Part shown: positions 42,846-53,053 of the stretch, piece after piece
Position numbering within the stretch: the first letter of the stretch is position 1
How the letters are laid out: every line of letters starts with the position of its first letter
Assembly (NCBI GenBank): GCA_916048095.2
Contig: OU696573.1
Coordinates: 6,631,306 to 6,695,305, forward strand
Direction of reading: 5' to 3'
DNA length: 64,000 nucleotides
From: Sacculina carcini
Taxonomy: Eukaryota; Arthropoda; Thecostraca; Sacculinidae
Translations under genes and position numbers: made by a program
Notes under the pieces: model-generated
Databases searched by the model: none
Told to the model about the DNA's origin: nothing
The model's input: the letters and a program-made list of their open reading frames with translations, nothing else

Positions 42846-43550
42846 CCTCCACCTGTTTATAAAGAAACATAAATATAAAAACCGCCAACCAAGCAAACCA
42901 GGAAAAATTAACCAATAAACAAAATCTAATTGGACGACGGCCTCCACCAGATGCACACACCTTGGCTGCGGCGAAACACAACACGTCAGGCCCCAGCGTC
43001 CACCACGCTCCCGCCTCCGCCCGTGCTCTTCAGTGCTCTGCCGCAGCCTGCCGTCCTCTTCATCACCGTCTTCCGCGACAGGGCACAACACTTCGACCCC
43101 AGCACCCATCATGCTCCCGTCAACTCCAGTGCTCTTTAGCACCCTGCCGCAAACAGCCGGGACGTCGCCGTTCACACAGGCCACGCCGTCGCCGTCGTTC
43201 GTCATGTTTTCCTCCGGCTTCAGCAGCCCCTCTCTGTCACCTGCCGTCCAGCACCAGCATCCTCCACGAGCGATCGTCGCCTCCACCGACAATCCTGTAG
43301 TTGCCCGGCGACGTGCCTTACACCAGTGCAGGCGAGACGACCAGCATCCCTCGGCCACAGCTCATCAGCTGCCTCCCGCCGGCATCATGCTGCACTGCCG
43401 TCCCCTTGCACACCAACCTCACACGCCACCGAGCACCTCCACCGCTGTTCTCCGCTGGTAGGCCGCTACTGATGCTGGAAGGCACCATCTCCGCTGCTGA
43501 AGCCGGGTCGCAGACAAAAATAATTTCAAAACAAAAAAGCCGAAATAGCT

Positions 43551-43969
43551 TGTTAAGGCAAACAAAAAACTATAATATATTCAGACAGTCGCGCGTGGGC
43601 ATCACTGCCCCACGCACGCCTACAAGACGTCACGACACTACCACGCTTCGAACACGACTTCTAGCTCACACCGTGACACACGGCAGCACACACGGACACA
43701 CATACACAAGCATAGTCCTCACCCGCCGCAACAACCAATCAGCGGCGAGCCGGTCACTCGCTTGCCGCTGCGGGGCATGCACACTTCACTAAACGCATAC
43801 ACACACACACACACACACCGAAACAACTAGACACACTCGCTCACACACTCTCGCACGCAATATACAATTCAACTATACACGATCACACATAGACACACTA
43901 ACACGTTCACGCACTCACAATCTTTCACACACACACTCTCTCTCTCACTACACATGATTACACCACATT
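43551..43969. repeat. LTR of the 1.5-kb element, right copy
   Basis: 419 bp, matching the left copy except for longer CA tracts and for the palindrome loop at 43595-43613, which is inverted relative to the left copy. Confidence 0.82.
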
Positions 43970-43989
43970 TAACAACCATAACCTAGATT

Positions 43990-44530
43990 CAGTTGTAAAA
44001 AAAATTGTGTGGGCGAGTGTGAGTGTATTTCTTAATAATTATTGTTCCGATCGAAATTCATGTATTTGTGCCAAAAATTTGAAACGAAAACTGTCTACGT
44101 TGTCGCATGTGTATCGTTTTATGTGTGTGATGTGCCTGCGTGGCTATATAATATATTCAATTGTTAAGTTTACAATTGATTTTAACTGTGCAGAAGTGTA
44201 TTAAGTATGATAAAGTATGTATTATTGAAAACCAGAGCGATGATAGGTTTCCTGCACTATAAAAACCTAGTGATTGCGATGTTATGCTTGTTTACTTGTA
44301 CTGTTCTCAACATCGTAATTTACAATTAGTTGCTGAAAATTGTGTGCGCCGCTGTAAATGTTCTTCTGAACAATAGTTGTAGTGACAGAAATTTATCAAC
44401 GATTAATAGAGAAATTGAAGCGAAAACGTTCCACATTGTATCGTGTATGGTCGTTGCATGTTTGTATTTTGGCTGTTTTATGCCTGTGTGGTTTTATAAT
44501 ATATTCAGTTATTCCATTTGCAATTGTATT
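43990..44530 (+). repeat. Diverged tandem duplication of about 330 bp period
   Basis: 43990-44175 and 44330-44525 align (AAAATTGTGTG...; AACAATAGTTGT/AATAATTATTGT; GAAACGAAAAC/GAAGCGAAAAC; TATAATATATTCA). The second copy merges into the inverted-repeat arm at 44432. Short frames in both copies look alike only because the DNA does; no gene is claimed. Confidence 0.5.
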
Positions 44531-44697
44531 TGAAGCTTTGTATGTTGGTCACGTGATTTTTCAAGTCAGTTGAACCGGAATGCCAGTCAAACACCCGCAT
44601 TAACACATAGCAACGCGTATCGCCCGTACGAGTCAATCACTAGAACCGATGACGTCATACTTTTGTGAAACGGCCTGTATCTAGGTGGCGTTGGTTG
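44432..44697 (-). repeat. Right arm of the inverted repeat (partner 40598-40884)
   Basis: Contains TGCATGTTTGTATTTTGGCT, TATAATATATTCAGTTATTC, CAAACACCCGCATTA and GTATCTAGGTGGCGTTG, each the complement of sequence in the left arm. Confidence 0.65.
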
Positions 44698-45462
44698 ACT
44701 TTACGGGTTAGTGCAAAACGGCGGGTCCCCATTATCACCACTGTCTGGAGGAAGTATCGCAATGTTTTTAGCCTTGATCGAATGCTCAATACGTTTCATT
44801 GCTTCGGACAACGTAACAAATTTTTTCTCAAGCTCCATGATTAGCGCATTATTAACGCACCTCTCTCCGTGACAATTAGAAAAATCTGAAATGTGTTGAT
44901 GTTATCAGCATCATATGTACGTTCAAAAAGATGACGTCAAACAAGCATTGATTGCATCATTCAGGAAGGGGAATCATTCAGGCTGCCTTGCGCGAGTGCA
45001 CGAGAGTTAAAGAAGGAGAGCGCATCTAGCAAGTTTCTGTTGAAAATGTCCATTTGTTACCACAAGGGAACATTGAACTTTGACTTGCTCTGAAACCCAA
45101 AATATACTATCTGAATTACTGTAATTTGTTTTGATATATCGATTTAAGTCTAGTGAATATGTTGTGAGAAGATAAGGAAAATAGATTTATATTTATTCAG
45201 TTTATAGCAGAATTATTGAAGTAACTCCGAGAAATGAAAAACCCGTCATTTCAAGGTGAAATTAGTGCAAATTAATATATTTCTAACGTAAAGTTTATAT
45301 GTTCAGATGAAAGAGCGATTCATTCTCCATCCGCTGATACTAATATTATAGGACAAGTAAATACATAAATGTTAAAAAAAACTGGTTGAATAGGGGTTTA
45401 CAAATGTTCCCGTGTGGGAACATTGGTAAAATAAAGGTTAACTCAGCAAAAAAAGAGATAAA
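44698..45462. other. Mostly featureless DNA; weak minus-strand frame at 44713-44905
   Basis: On the minus strand a 62-codon frame reads SDFSNCHGERCVNNALIMEL then EKKFVTLSEAMKRIEHSIKA and ends in TAA, after a possible acceptor ACATTTCAG. It has a short helix-forming stretch but no recognised domain, and it abuts the inverted-repeat arm, so it may be an exon or part of an unknown element. Nothing else is visible. Confidence 0.25.
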
Positions 45463-45523
45463 CACACACACAAGAAAAACACACACACACACGCAAGCAC
45501 ACACACAGCGAGCACACACACAC
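45463..45523. repeat. (AC)n microsatellite
   Basis: A run of AC with a few AG/GC interruptions directly upstream of the short LTR element. Confidence 0.8.
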
Positions 45524-45551
45524 AATGACAGTGCCGCGGCTAACAATACTT

Positions 45552-45774
45552 TGTGGTGCGCCACGTGTAACTGCGTCTCGCTCCACCTGGCGGTACCTGC
45601 TAGAAGCGCAGTGACCTGTGTGTCGTGTTGTGTTTCTCGTATTGTGCGTGTTTGATCTTGTGTGTATGTTTGTCTGTAATGTCTTGCTCGTCCCTTGTTG
45701 TATGCACAAATACAGTCGGTCCAAAGAACTCACACTGCTTGCATGTGACGCTTCGTGGCGAGCTAAACGCCATA
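45552..45774 (+). repeat. 5' LTR of the 1070-bp element
   Basis: 223 bp, followed by the primer-binding site. Matches 46399-46621. Confidence 0.85.
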
Positions 45775-46398
45775 TTGGTGCCCCGAGTGAGGATGGTGTG
45801 ATGCTGAGTGAATTTGTTTTGACTGTGTCTCATCTGCCTGTGATTTTGCCTCGTTTTTCCGCGCATCGCCTATCCGTCTGTGTCGCAGCCTACTGTGCCT
45901 CCCTACGAGTGACGCACTATCAGCTGCTGACCAGACGCACCTGCATCACGCCATCCAAGGCCGACTCCGTCCGGTGCCGTACTCAATCGTGTTTTTCTCC
46001 TACGGACGCCGGACGTAAAACCACCGAATAGGAAACGCCTGCGCAGCAAGAAGACAACACAATAATATCGCCTCGTCGTCTTGCTGGATGCAGTTTCCGC
46101 TAACCTACGACAAACTTTGCCTCACTGAACAGCAAACGTCTGCGCAGCAAGGGGTCAACATAATTTCGTCAGGATTGGCTCGACTCCTTGCTGGATGCAG
46201 TTTCTGCTCAACAACCTCGCCACCGAACTGCGCAGCACGAGGTCGACTTCATTGTGTGAAATCTACTTGGCCTCGTGCTGCCGTGCAGTATGGCGCGCCG
46301 GTCTACCATACCGGCGAAGCTTCACCGACATCATCGAAAGTCCGACACCATCATCATCGAAACTCATCAATACCGCTCCGCTTCTGGTGGGGGAGTCC

Positions 46399-46621
46399 TG
46401 TGGTGCGCCACGTGTAACTGCGTCTCGCTCCACCTGGCGGTACCTGCTAGAAGCGCAGTGACCTGTGTGTCGTGTTGTGTTTCTCGTATTGTGCGTGTTT
46501 GATCTTGTGTGTATGTTTGTCTGTAATGTCTTGCTCGTCCCTTGTTGTATGCACAAATACAGTCGGTCCAAAGAACTCGCACTGATTGCATGTGACGCTT
46601 CGTGGCGAGCTAAACGCCACA
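46399..46621 (+). repeat. 3' LTR of the 1070-bp element
   Basis: 223 bp, preceded by the purine tract GGTGGGGGAGTCC and followed by the ACTT duplication. Confidence 0.85.
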
Positions 46622-46696
46622 ACTTCACCATTCATGGGAGAGAGGAGTATTATAAGCACAGCCGAATTTTTAACTAGTTTACTGGAGATTTTCAAC

Positions 46697-46871
46697 TATA
46701 CCTTTTACAATTTCATTTGTCCCAACTGAAACCAAAGTTGTCCCAACTGAAATCAAAGTTGTCCCAACTAAAATCAAAGTTGTCCCAACTGAAATCAAAG
46801 TTGTCCCAACTGAAATCAAAGTTGTCCCAACTGAAATCAAAGTTCTCCCAACTGAAATCAAAATTGTCCCT
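46697..46871. repeat. 21-bp tandem array related to the foldback arms
   Basis: About eight units of 21 bp begin GTCCCAACTGAAATCAAAG. The lead-in TATACCTTTTACAATTTCAT closely matches the interior of the foldback arm near 28512. The right end is cut by the LTR of Gypsy-C at 46874. It is therefore probably a remnant of a related element. The repeats keep a frame open because the unit is a multiple of three; no protein is inferred. Confidence 0.75.
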
Positions 46872-46873
46872 TT

Positions 46874-47090
46874 TGTGTTTAAGTGCTCCCCAAATACAAA
46901 CAAAAAATCTCAACGTGAATTATTTGTTAAAACCATACTATTTACATACATCACAATATCTTCTATAACAACTACAACAATACAATCACATCACCATCCT
47001 CATTCCACAAACAACAACCACTTCGCGATTGCCGCGTTGCCAACAACCTTTAGTCGCAAACTTGGTTGCCACCTTGGCGGAAACGCCACA
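46874..47090 (-). repeat. Gypsy-C 3' LTR
   Basis: 217 bp, minus strand TGTGGCGTTTCC...ACACAA-type end, matching 52417-52620 and the Gypsy-B LTRs. Confidence 0.8.
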
Positions 47091-48223
47091 TCCTCCCCTC
47101 CGTAGTTTCAGACATCACTCTGACATAGTCCCTCAGGAACCTCGGTGGTTGTCGCATTCTTACAGGATACCGTCGCTGTGGTTCGCTGATCACACCGTCC
47201 TGATGTCTTCCCGTCGATTCGTGATCGGCCTCTTCGTCGATTTCTGGGAGGTCTTCATCAGCAGCTCCAGCCGATTGTCCGATGTAACGCGGCAGCAGTT
47301 GATTCACATGACGCTTCCAATGTCCCAAATCTGTTTTGATGATGTAGACGTTTCTGTATTTTCTGACAACAACACCATCAATCCACTTCGGACCACGCGA
47401 ATAATTCCTGGTGAACACCTTCGTGTTGATGTCGAAATTACTTTTGTTGCTAGTGAAGTATCTCGGCGTCTTTTTCGACCGTGGCACTAGCTGGTCCAAC
47501 CTTGTCTTCTGAACTCTGCCATGAAGTATCTCCGCCGGATTTACCGTCTAGTCCGTCCTTAGGTGACATTCGATATGTCCTCATAATTTTTCTCAAAACA
47601 GCCGTTAGGTCAGGCTGGTCTTTGTGATGGAAATTTTTCTTTAATCCTTGTTTTAAAGTTTGTACAAATCTTTCCGCTTCACCATTTGACGCTGGGTGGA
47701 TCGGAGGAGCTGTAAGGTGCTCGATTCCGCACTCTGCGCAGAATGTTTCAAACTCGTCACTAGTGAACTGTGCTCCGTTATCCGACACAATTGTCTCCGG
47801 ATAACCTTCAATGGCAAATATGTTTGACAATTGCTGAATAGTATCCGCAGAGGTGGTTCTCCCCACGCTCATTTTTGCAACATATGGAAATTTTGAATGG
47901 GAGTCCACACATACCAATCACATTTGATTCATAAACGGTCCAGCATAATCGACGTGCACTCTTGACCAGGGATGTTAAGTTTTCGGCCACGAATGATAGG
48001 TTTTCGTCGGCTCATTTGCGTTCTCTCTACACGCCTCACATTGTCTCACCATCTCGGTTATATCCTTGTCTAAATTCGGCCACCAGATGCATCTTCTGGT
48101 ATTGTGCTTCATGCGAGCGATGCCCCAATGGGATTCATGAAGCATACGAAGTACTTTACCACGTAGTTTCCTTGGTTATACCAAGCACCTAGCACGTTGA
48201 TTTTCATGACGAAGCATAAAAAC

Positions 48224-49286
48224 CAGGGTTTGAAAAAAACCGGGTTTAAAAAAAAAAAAAAAAACATGTTTTTAAAATAAAAAAAAACCCATGTTTTTTT
48301 TTTTAAACCAAAAACCATGTTTTTTTTTTTAAAAACCAAAAAAACCTTGGTTTTTTGGGTTTATTTGGTTTTTTACACTTTGCACACACAAATCAAAAAA
48401 AGGATTGTACCATGCTATTTAGTACATAGTTAAACATATATTAGTACCACTTACCAAGATTTTTGTAAATAATTAAAAAAAATCAAAAAAAAATCATACA
48501 AATGTACACACAGGATCTTGAATTTCACCTTGTAGCATCTATAGGCAACGGAAGTTTTAAACCGCTTCCAATTGGGAAATCAGTCGACTGTAAACACCCA
48601 CATATGTTTGCAAAGTCCAATCCATATACCCAGTGGTCATATTTATGAAAATCTAGTGACTAAAAATCGTTTTTTCCATGGAGGTTAATTCATGTTTGTT
48701 TTCAGAGTAAACACAGTTTATATTAACTCAGAGGTTTCTGAAAATAGTGTTTTTAATGTAAACTCAATTGTTTTGTCGTGAATATTTAGGATTTCTCATA
48801 AATACCAACTACAATGTTTCCCCAGCAAAAACCAAAAATGTTGATAAAAATGTTTCCCATATCGTGCAAACCCCTAAAATCATGCCAAAAAGTAATATTT
48901 ATGAAGATATATAACTGTATTAATGAACTCATTTACTAATTCTGAAAATATTTGATCATTCCTATATGAGAAAAATAATTTCTGTCAAAAAAACCATTTA
49001 AAAAAAACATGTTTTTTTATATAAAAAAACACTTGGTTTAAACCAAACAAACCCTGCTTAAAATCATGTCAAAAAGTAATATTTATGAAGATTTAAAACT
49101 GCATTAATGAACTCTTTTACTAATTCTAAAAATATTGTATCATTCCTATATGAGAAAAATCATTTCTGTCAAAAAAACAATTTTGAAAAAACCATGTTTT
49201 TAAAAAAAACAACACTTGGTTTAAACCATGGTTCATTTGGTTTAAACCATGGTTTAAACCAAATGATTTAAACCAAACAAACCCTG
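48224..49286. mobile_element. 1063-bp hAT-like MITE rich in GGTTTAAACC motifs
   Basis: The ends CAGGGTTTG and CAAACCCTG are inverted, flanked by ATAAAAAC (48216-48223) and ATCAAAAC (49287-49294), an 8-bp duplication with one mismatch. It interrupts the Gypsy-C pol region. GGTTTAAACC- and AACCATGGTT-type palindromes crowd both ends, likely transposase-binding repeats. The interior has a direct duplication of about 180 bp (48877-49055 and 49060-49235, both starting AAATCATG(C/T)CAAAAAGTAA) that includes a copy of the terminal CAAACCCTG. No coding region is present. Confidence 0.8.
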
Positions 49287-52200
49287 ATCAAAACACCTTT
49301 GTGCACTATGAAGTTTAATCTGTTCACCCAATACGGTCGAAGTTCATCACTGATATTTTCGCGTTCCGGCCTTGACCCAGTCGACACATAACTCATGACT
49401 AATTTCGGCAACGTATCTGTCTCTATCAATTTAACAATCTCATGTATATTAACTGGAATACCCCCCAATTCTTCGCTTATGACATGCGTAGTCTCATGTC
49501 TTTCCAATTGCTCTTTTTCGTCAAAATCTACATCTGGACCCATTGGTAATCGTGAAAGTCCATCAGCATTTCCATGGAGCTCTGTATTTCTGTAGCGAAT
49601 ATCATATCGGAATGACATTAGTTCTAAAGCCCACCTTTGTAGTCTCTGTGACGCTAGTACAGGTATATTTTTGCTAGGATTGAATATATGCATCAGAGGC
49701 TTGTTGTCGGTCACTAGAATAAACTTTCGATCACGTAGATATTTGTGAAATTTTTCGATTCCATACATGATTGCCAGTGCTTCTCGATCAATTTGCGAAT
49801 GGTTCTTCTGATGTTCTGTTAGCGTTTTAGACGCAAACGCAATCGGATACTCTTTTCCGTCATCTTCGATTTGCATGAGCGCCACTCCAACTCCATATGG
49901 TGAAGAGTCCGTGGCTAGAACAGACGTTTTTGTTGAATCAAAATGAACCAATGTTGTCGCTTTGATTATATCTTCTTTCAATATCTTGAATGCTGATTCA
50001 CAGCGTTGATTCCACACAAATGATGATTGCTTTCGTCGCAAATTGTTCAACGGCTCTGCTTTGGTTGACATATGTTTTATGAACGTTCCATAAAAGTTCA
50101 CTTTACCCAGAAATGCTTCCACTTCTTTGACGTTTGTCGGTCTTGGCATTTGAAATATGGCCTGCACTCTGTTGTTACTGGGTCGCTTGCCGTGCTTGTC
50201 AATTATATGCCCCAAATACTGGACTTGATCTTGAAAGAAATTACATTTATCCTCGCGCACTGTCATGCCGTACTCTCGGATTCTGTTCAGTGCGTTCTCC
50301 AGATTCTTCATGTGTTCTTCGTCATCATCACCTGTAATGATCATATCGTCCAAATATGCCGCAACACCAGGCAAATCACTAACCATGGAATCCATCAATC
50401 GCTGAAAAATCGCTGGACTCGATGCTACACCAAAACAAAGTCGGTTGTACCTGTAAGAACCGTACGGTGTATTTATAGTCACGAACTGCTTGCTTTCCTC
50501 GTCCAGTTCCACCTGTAAGTACGCATCGGTAAAATCGAGAGTGGATAATTTATTTCCCCCTTGCAGTTTCACCAATATATCATCTAGAGATGGAATAGAG
50601 TGCTGGTCAACCTTCAGTTGATTATTTAGCTGTTTGAAATCGCCACATATGCGTATTTTTCCAGACGGCTTGGCCACGCACACTATATGATACGCATGTG
50701 CGCTATAGTTAACTGGCTGCAACACTTTCATGCTCACCAAACGATCCAACTCTGCCTCTGTAGCTCCACGTCGTGCGTAGGGATTTACTCTCGGTTTTGC
50801 GAATGACAGTTTTGCCGTAGCTTTCAGTGTCAACTTGGCTTGTAGTTTATTGCATTGTCCCAGTTCATCACACAATACATCATGAAATTTCTCTTTCAAC
50901 ATTTTCAGTTTGGATTGTACCTGAGCCGATTGTTTTCGCACTTTCGTAATATGTGCTCTTGGCTCAGATTGTGACACAGCGTCTATAATGACGAACAAAG
51001 TTTCATCCCCTTCAAACATCGATAAACCCCTTTTTGTGAGCCCAAGTTGATCGCTTAGATCTAGGCCCAACAAAATTCACACCTTTAATTGCATTGACAA
51101 CCACCAGCGTACAATTTTTATGTAGCTGTTCACCGACTCTGATGTCCACCACGCACTCGCCTTTTACTTCGAGCGGTTGGTCCGCGTACGCTGTTAATTG
51201 CCGCTCTGTAGGACAAATAGGTGGACTTCCCAGCCTTTTGTATCCGCCCAATCCGATTATTGAGCACGACGCCGCCGTGTCCCACTGAAATTCCAGTGTT
51301 TGAAAACCGAAAACGACTGGAATGAAAACTTTGTTACCGCATCTTCTGTAGTTGTTTTGCTGCACTGCATACACTGAATCTGTTGTTTTGTTACAGGTGC
51401 GCCTGTGCCGCTGGAATCCCCCTCTTTCGGCGCTTCTACGCAGTTCAGCGTCACGGCACACTGCTGATATGTGTCCGATGCAGTGATATGTATTGCACTC
51501 GGTGTTCTTTCTTGGGCAATCTCGTCGCTCATGGGTTTCATAACATTGCGGACATCCTTTGAAAAGTTCTATCTGGTTTGATCGCTTGCCAAACTGCTCA
51601 CGTTTTTCTCAGAAATTCTTTGAACTGCGTCTTCCTGTTGAACATCACTGTTTGTTGGTTGGTCGCTCAATATACGATCAGTCTCGACAGTCCTGACGTA
51701 AAGCGCCGCTTTCTTCAGAACCTGATCAAGTGTCGGATCCGGTTCGATGAGATACTGCCTCCTCACTACTGGTGTGGTGCTTCTTTGATGATCACATCAC
51801 GAATCATTTGGTCCACATAGGAGCCAGTACACCCCTGTTTTGAACACACGAAATTTGCACTATTTGCTCAAACCGCGCAACTGCGCTGCCCAGTCCTCAT
51901 ACCTTTGACCTGGTTGCATTTTGTGAGTGTAGAACTTGTGCCTTGCTGCTTGTACGTGCACCGAAGACTTGAATTGTAGCTGGAGTTTCTATTTTAGCTC
52001 CGCGAGTGGTTGGTGCGTCAGATCGTCACGCGTCTCATACAAATTCTGCAGCAGGTTGAATGTTTCTGTACCGATCCACGATAAAAACATCGCTCGTTGT
52101 GGTGCTTCATCCGTGATATTGTACGCCTGGAGATGCTGGTTGAAACGTACCATGTACTGATCAAACGACTCTCGTTCTCTTTTGAATTCTTCGAATCTAG

Positions 52201-52416
52201 GAATTGCTGACGGACTAGCAGCATTTGTGCGCTGAATTTCCTCAGAATGTGCGCGATTTGTTAGTGTCTCCAAGATCAGCTGCATATTTTTGTTTTGTGG
52301 TTTTATCAATGCCATAATATCTGGTGATGCCGCCATTTGAGTTTTTTAACCCCCAATATATCTCAAAACCAGTATTCAACACAACCTTCACTTGATCCCA
52401 CTTCTGACACCACTTT

Positions 52417-52626
52417 TGTGTTTAGGTGTTACCCAAATATAAACACAAATCTCAACGTGAATTCTTAGTTAAAACCATACTATTTACATACATCACAATA
52501 TCTTTTATAACAACTAAAACAAAACAATCACAACACCATCCTCATTCCACAACCAACAACCACTTCGCGATTGCCGCGTTGCCAACAACCTTCTGTCGCA
52601 AGCTTGGTTGCCACCTTGGCGGAAAT
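52417..52626 (-). repeat. Gypsy-C 5' LTR, incomplete
   Basis: Matches the 3' LTR until GGCGGAAA at 52619-52625, after which Gypsy-D sequence begins. The last 75 bases are shared with a block before the Gypsy-D 3' LTR (57332-57403). Confidence 0.75.
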
Positions 52627-52628
52627 GC

Positions 52629-53053
52629 TGTGGGGACTGAGATGACAATTTGTATCGATATTATGTTTTGCGATTGGTGCGAGTATGATAGTGTAAATGA
52701 TACCCTTTGCTGAATGTTATTATTCAATGTTTGTCTGTCTGTCTATATGTGTGTGCATGAGCGTGAGAGTGACCTTGATGCTGTGAGTGAATGATTCTAC
52801 GAATGTAACCGGCCGTTTGCAGTCCTGCACTATGTCCATGTGTAATATGACCTTCCCCGGTTAGTTGCCGGCTCACCAGAACGCTTGTATGTATGTCTGT
52901 GTGATGTGTGCTTGTATGTGTGTATATCATATGTCTCTGTTCGCGTGTGGGCTGATTCGCGGATATATAGGTGTGTGTGTGTGTGTGGAACGTTGATACA
53001 GTTGTGCTTTGGCTTTCGTGGTGTTTATTTGTCTGCTAACCACGCATACCACA
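52629..53053 (+). repeat. Gypsy-D 5' LTR
   Basis: About 425 bp ending CATACCACA directly before the primer-binding site. TG-rich microsatellite runs occur at 52895-52925 and 52970-52988. If the LTR includes the 75-bp block to its left, it starts near 52553 instead. Confidence 0.7.

Larger units (their letters stand above)
42456..43969. mobile_element. Short LTR element (TRIM/LARD-like), about 1.5 kb
   Basis: Two LTRs, 42456-42845 and 43551-43969, run TGTTAAGG...ACACCACA, and TTTAA is duplicated on both sides (42451-42455, 43970-43974). The 705-bp interior shows no gag, protease, reverse transcriptase or integrase, so the element is non-autonomous. The strand is not certain; a purine-rich run before the 42845 border favours minus. 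The LTRs differ in CA-repeat length and in the orientation of one hairpin, otherwise they are close, so the age is moderate. Confidence 0.82.
45552..46621 (+). mobile_element. Short young LTR element (TRIM-like), 1070 bp
   Basis: Two 223-bp LTRs (45552-45774 and 46399-46621) run TGTGGTGCGCC...AACGCCA(T/C)A and differ at only a few bases by eye. ACTT is duplicated outside (45548-45551, 46622-46625). TTGGTGCCCCGAGTGAGG right after the first LTR is a tRNA primer-binding site and GGTGGGGGAGTCC before the second is a purine tract, so the strand is plus. The 624-bp interior has imperfect internal repeats (CTGCGCAGCAAG; CTTGCTGGATGCAGTTTC) and no recognisable pol domain. It is non-autonomous and recent. 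Confidence 0.85.
46874..52626 (-). mobile_element. Gypsy-C: Ty3/Gypsy LTR retrotransposon with a hAT MITE inside
   Basis: The 3' LTR is 46874-47090 and the 5' LTR starts at 52417 and stops short at about 52626, where Gypsy-D begins. The primer-binding site TGGTGTCAGAAGTGGGATC lies beside the 5' LTR and a purine tract beside the 3' LTR. Minus-strand parts are gag (about 52.3-51.6 kb, MAASPDIMALIKPQ at its start), protease (about 51.3-51.0 kb), reverse transcriptase (about 50.9-50.1 kb, with YLDD), RNase H (about 50.0-49.5 kb) and integrase (about 48.2-47.3 kb). It is a sister of Gypsy-B and more complete. It is broken, with several breaks; LTR differences suggest moderate age. Confidence 0.82.

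Noticed and set aside
42747-43461. Proteins of 110-200 residues on either strand within the 1.5-kb LTR element
   Set aside because: They are GC-rich Ser/Pro/His or Gly/Arg translations overlapping on both strands, with no domain and with ends inside CA repeats.
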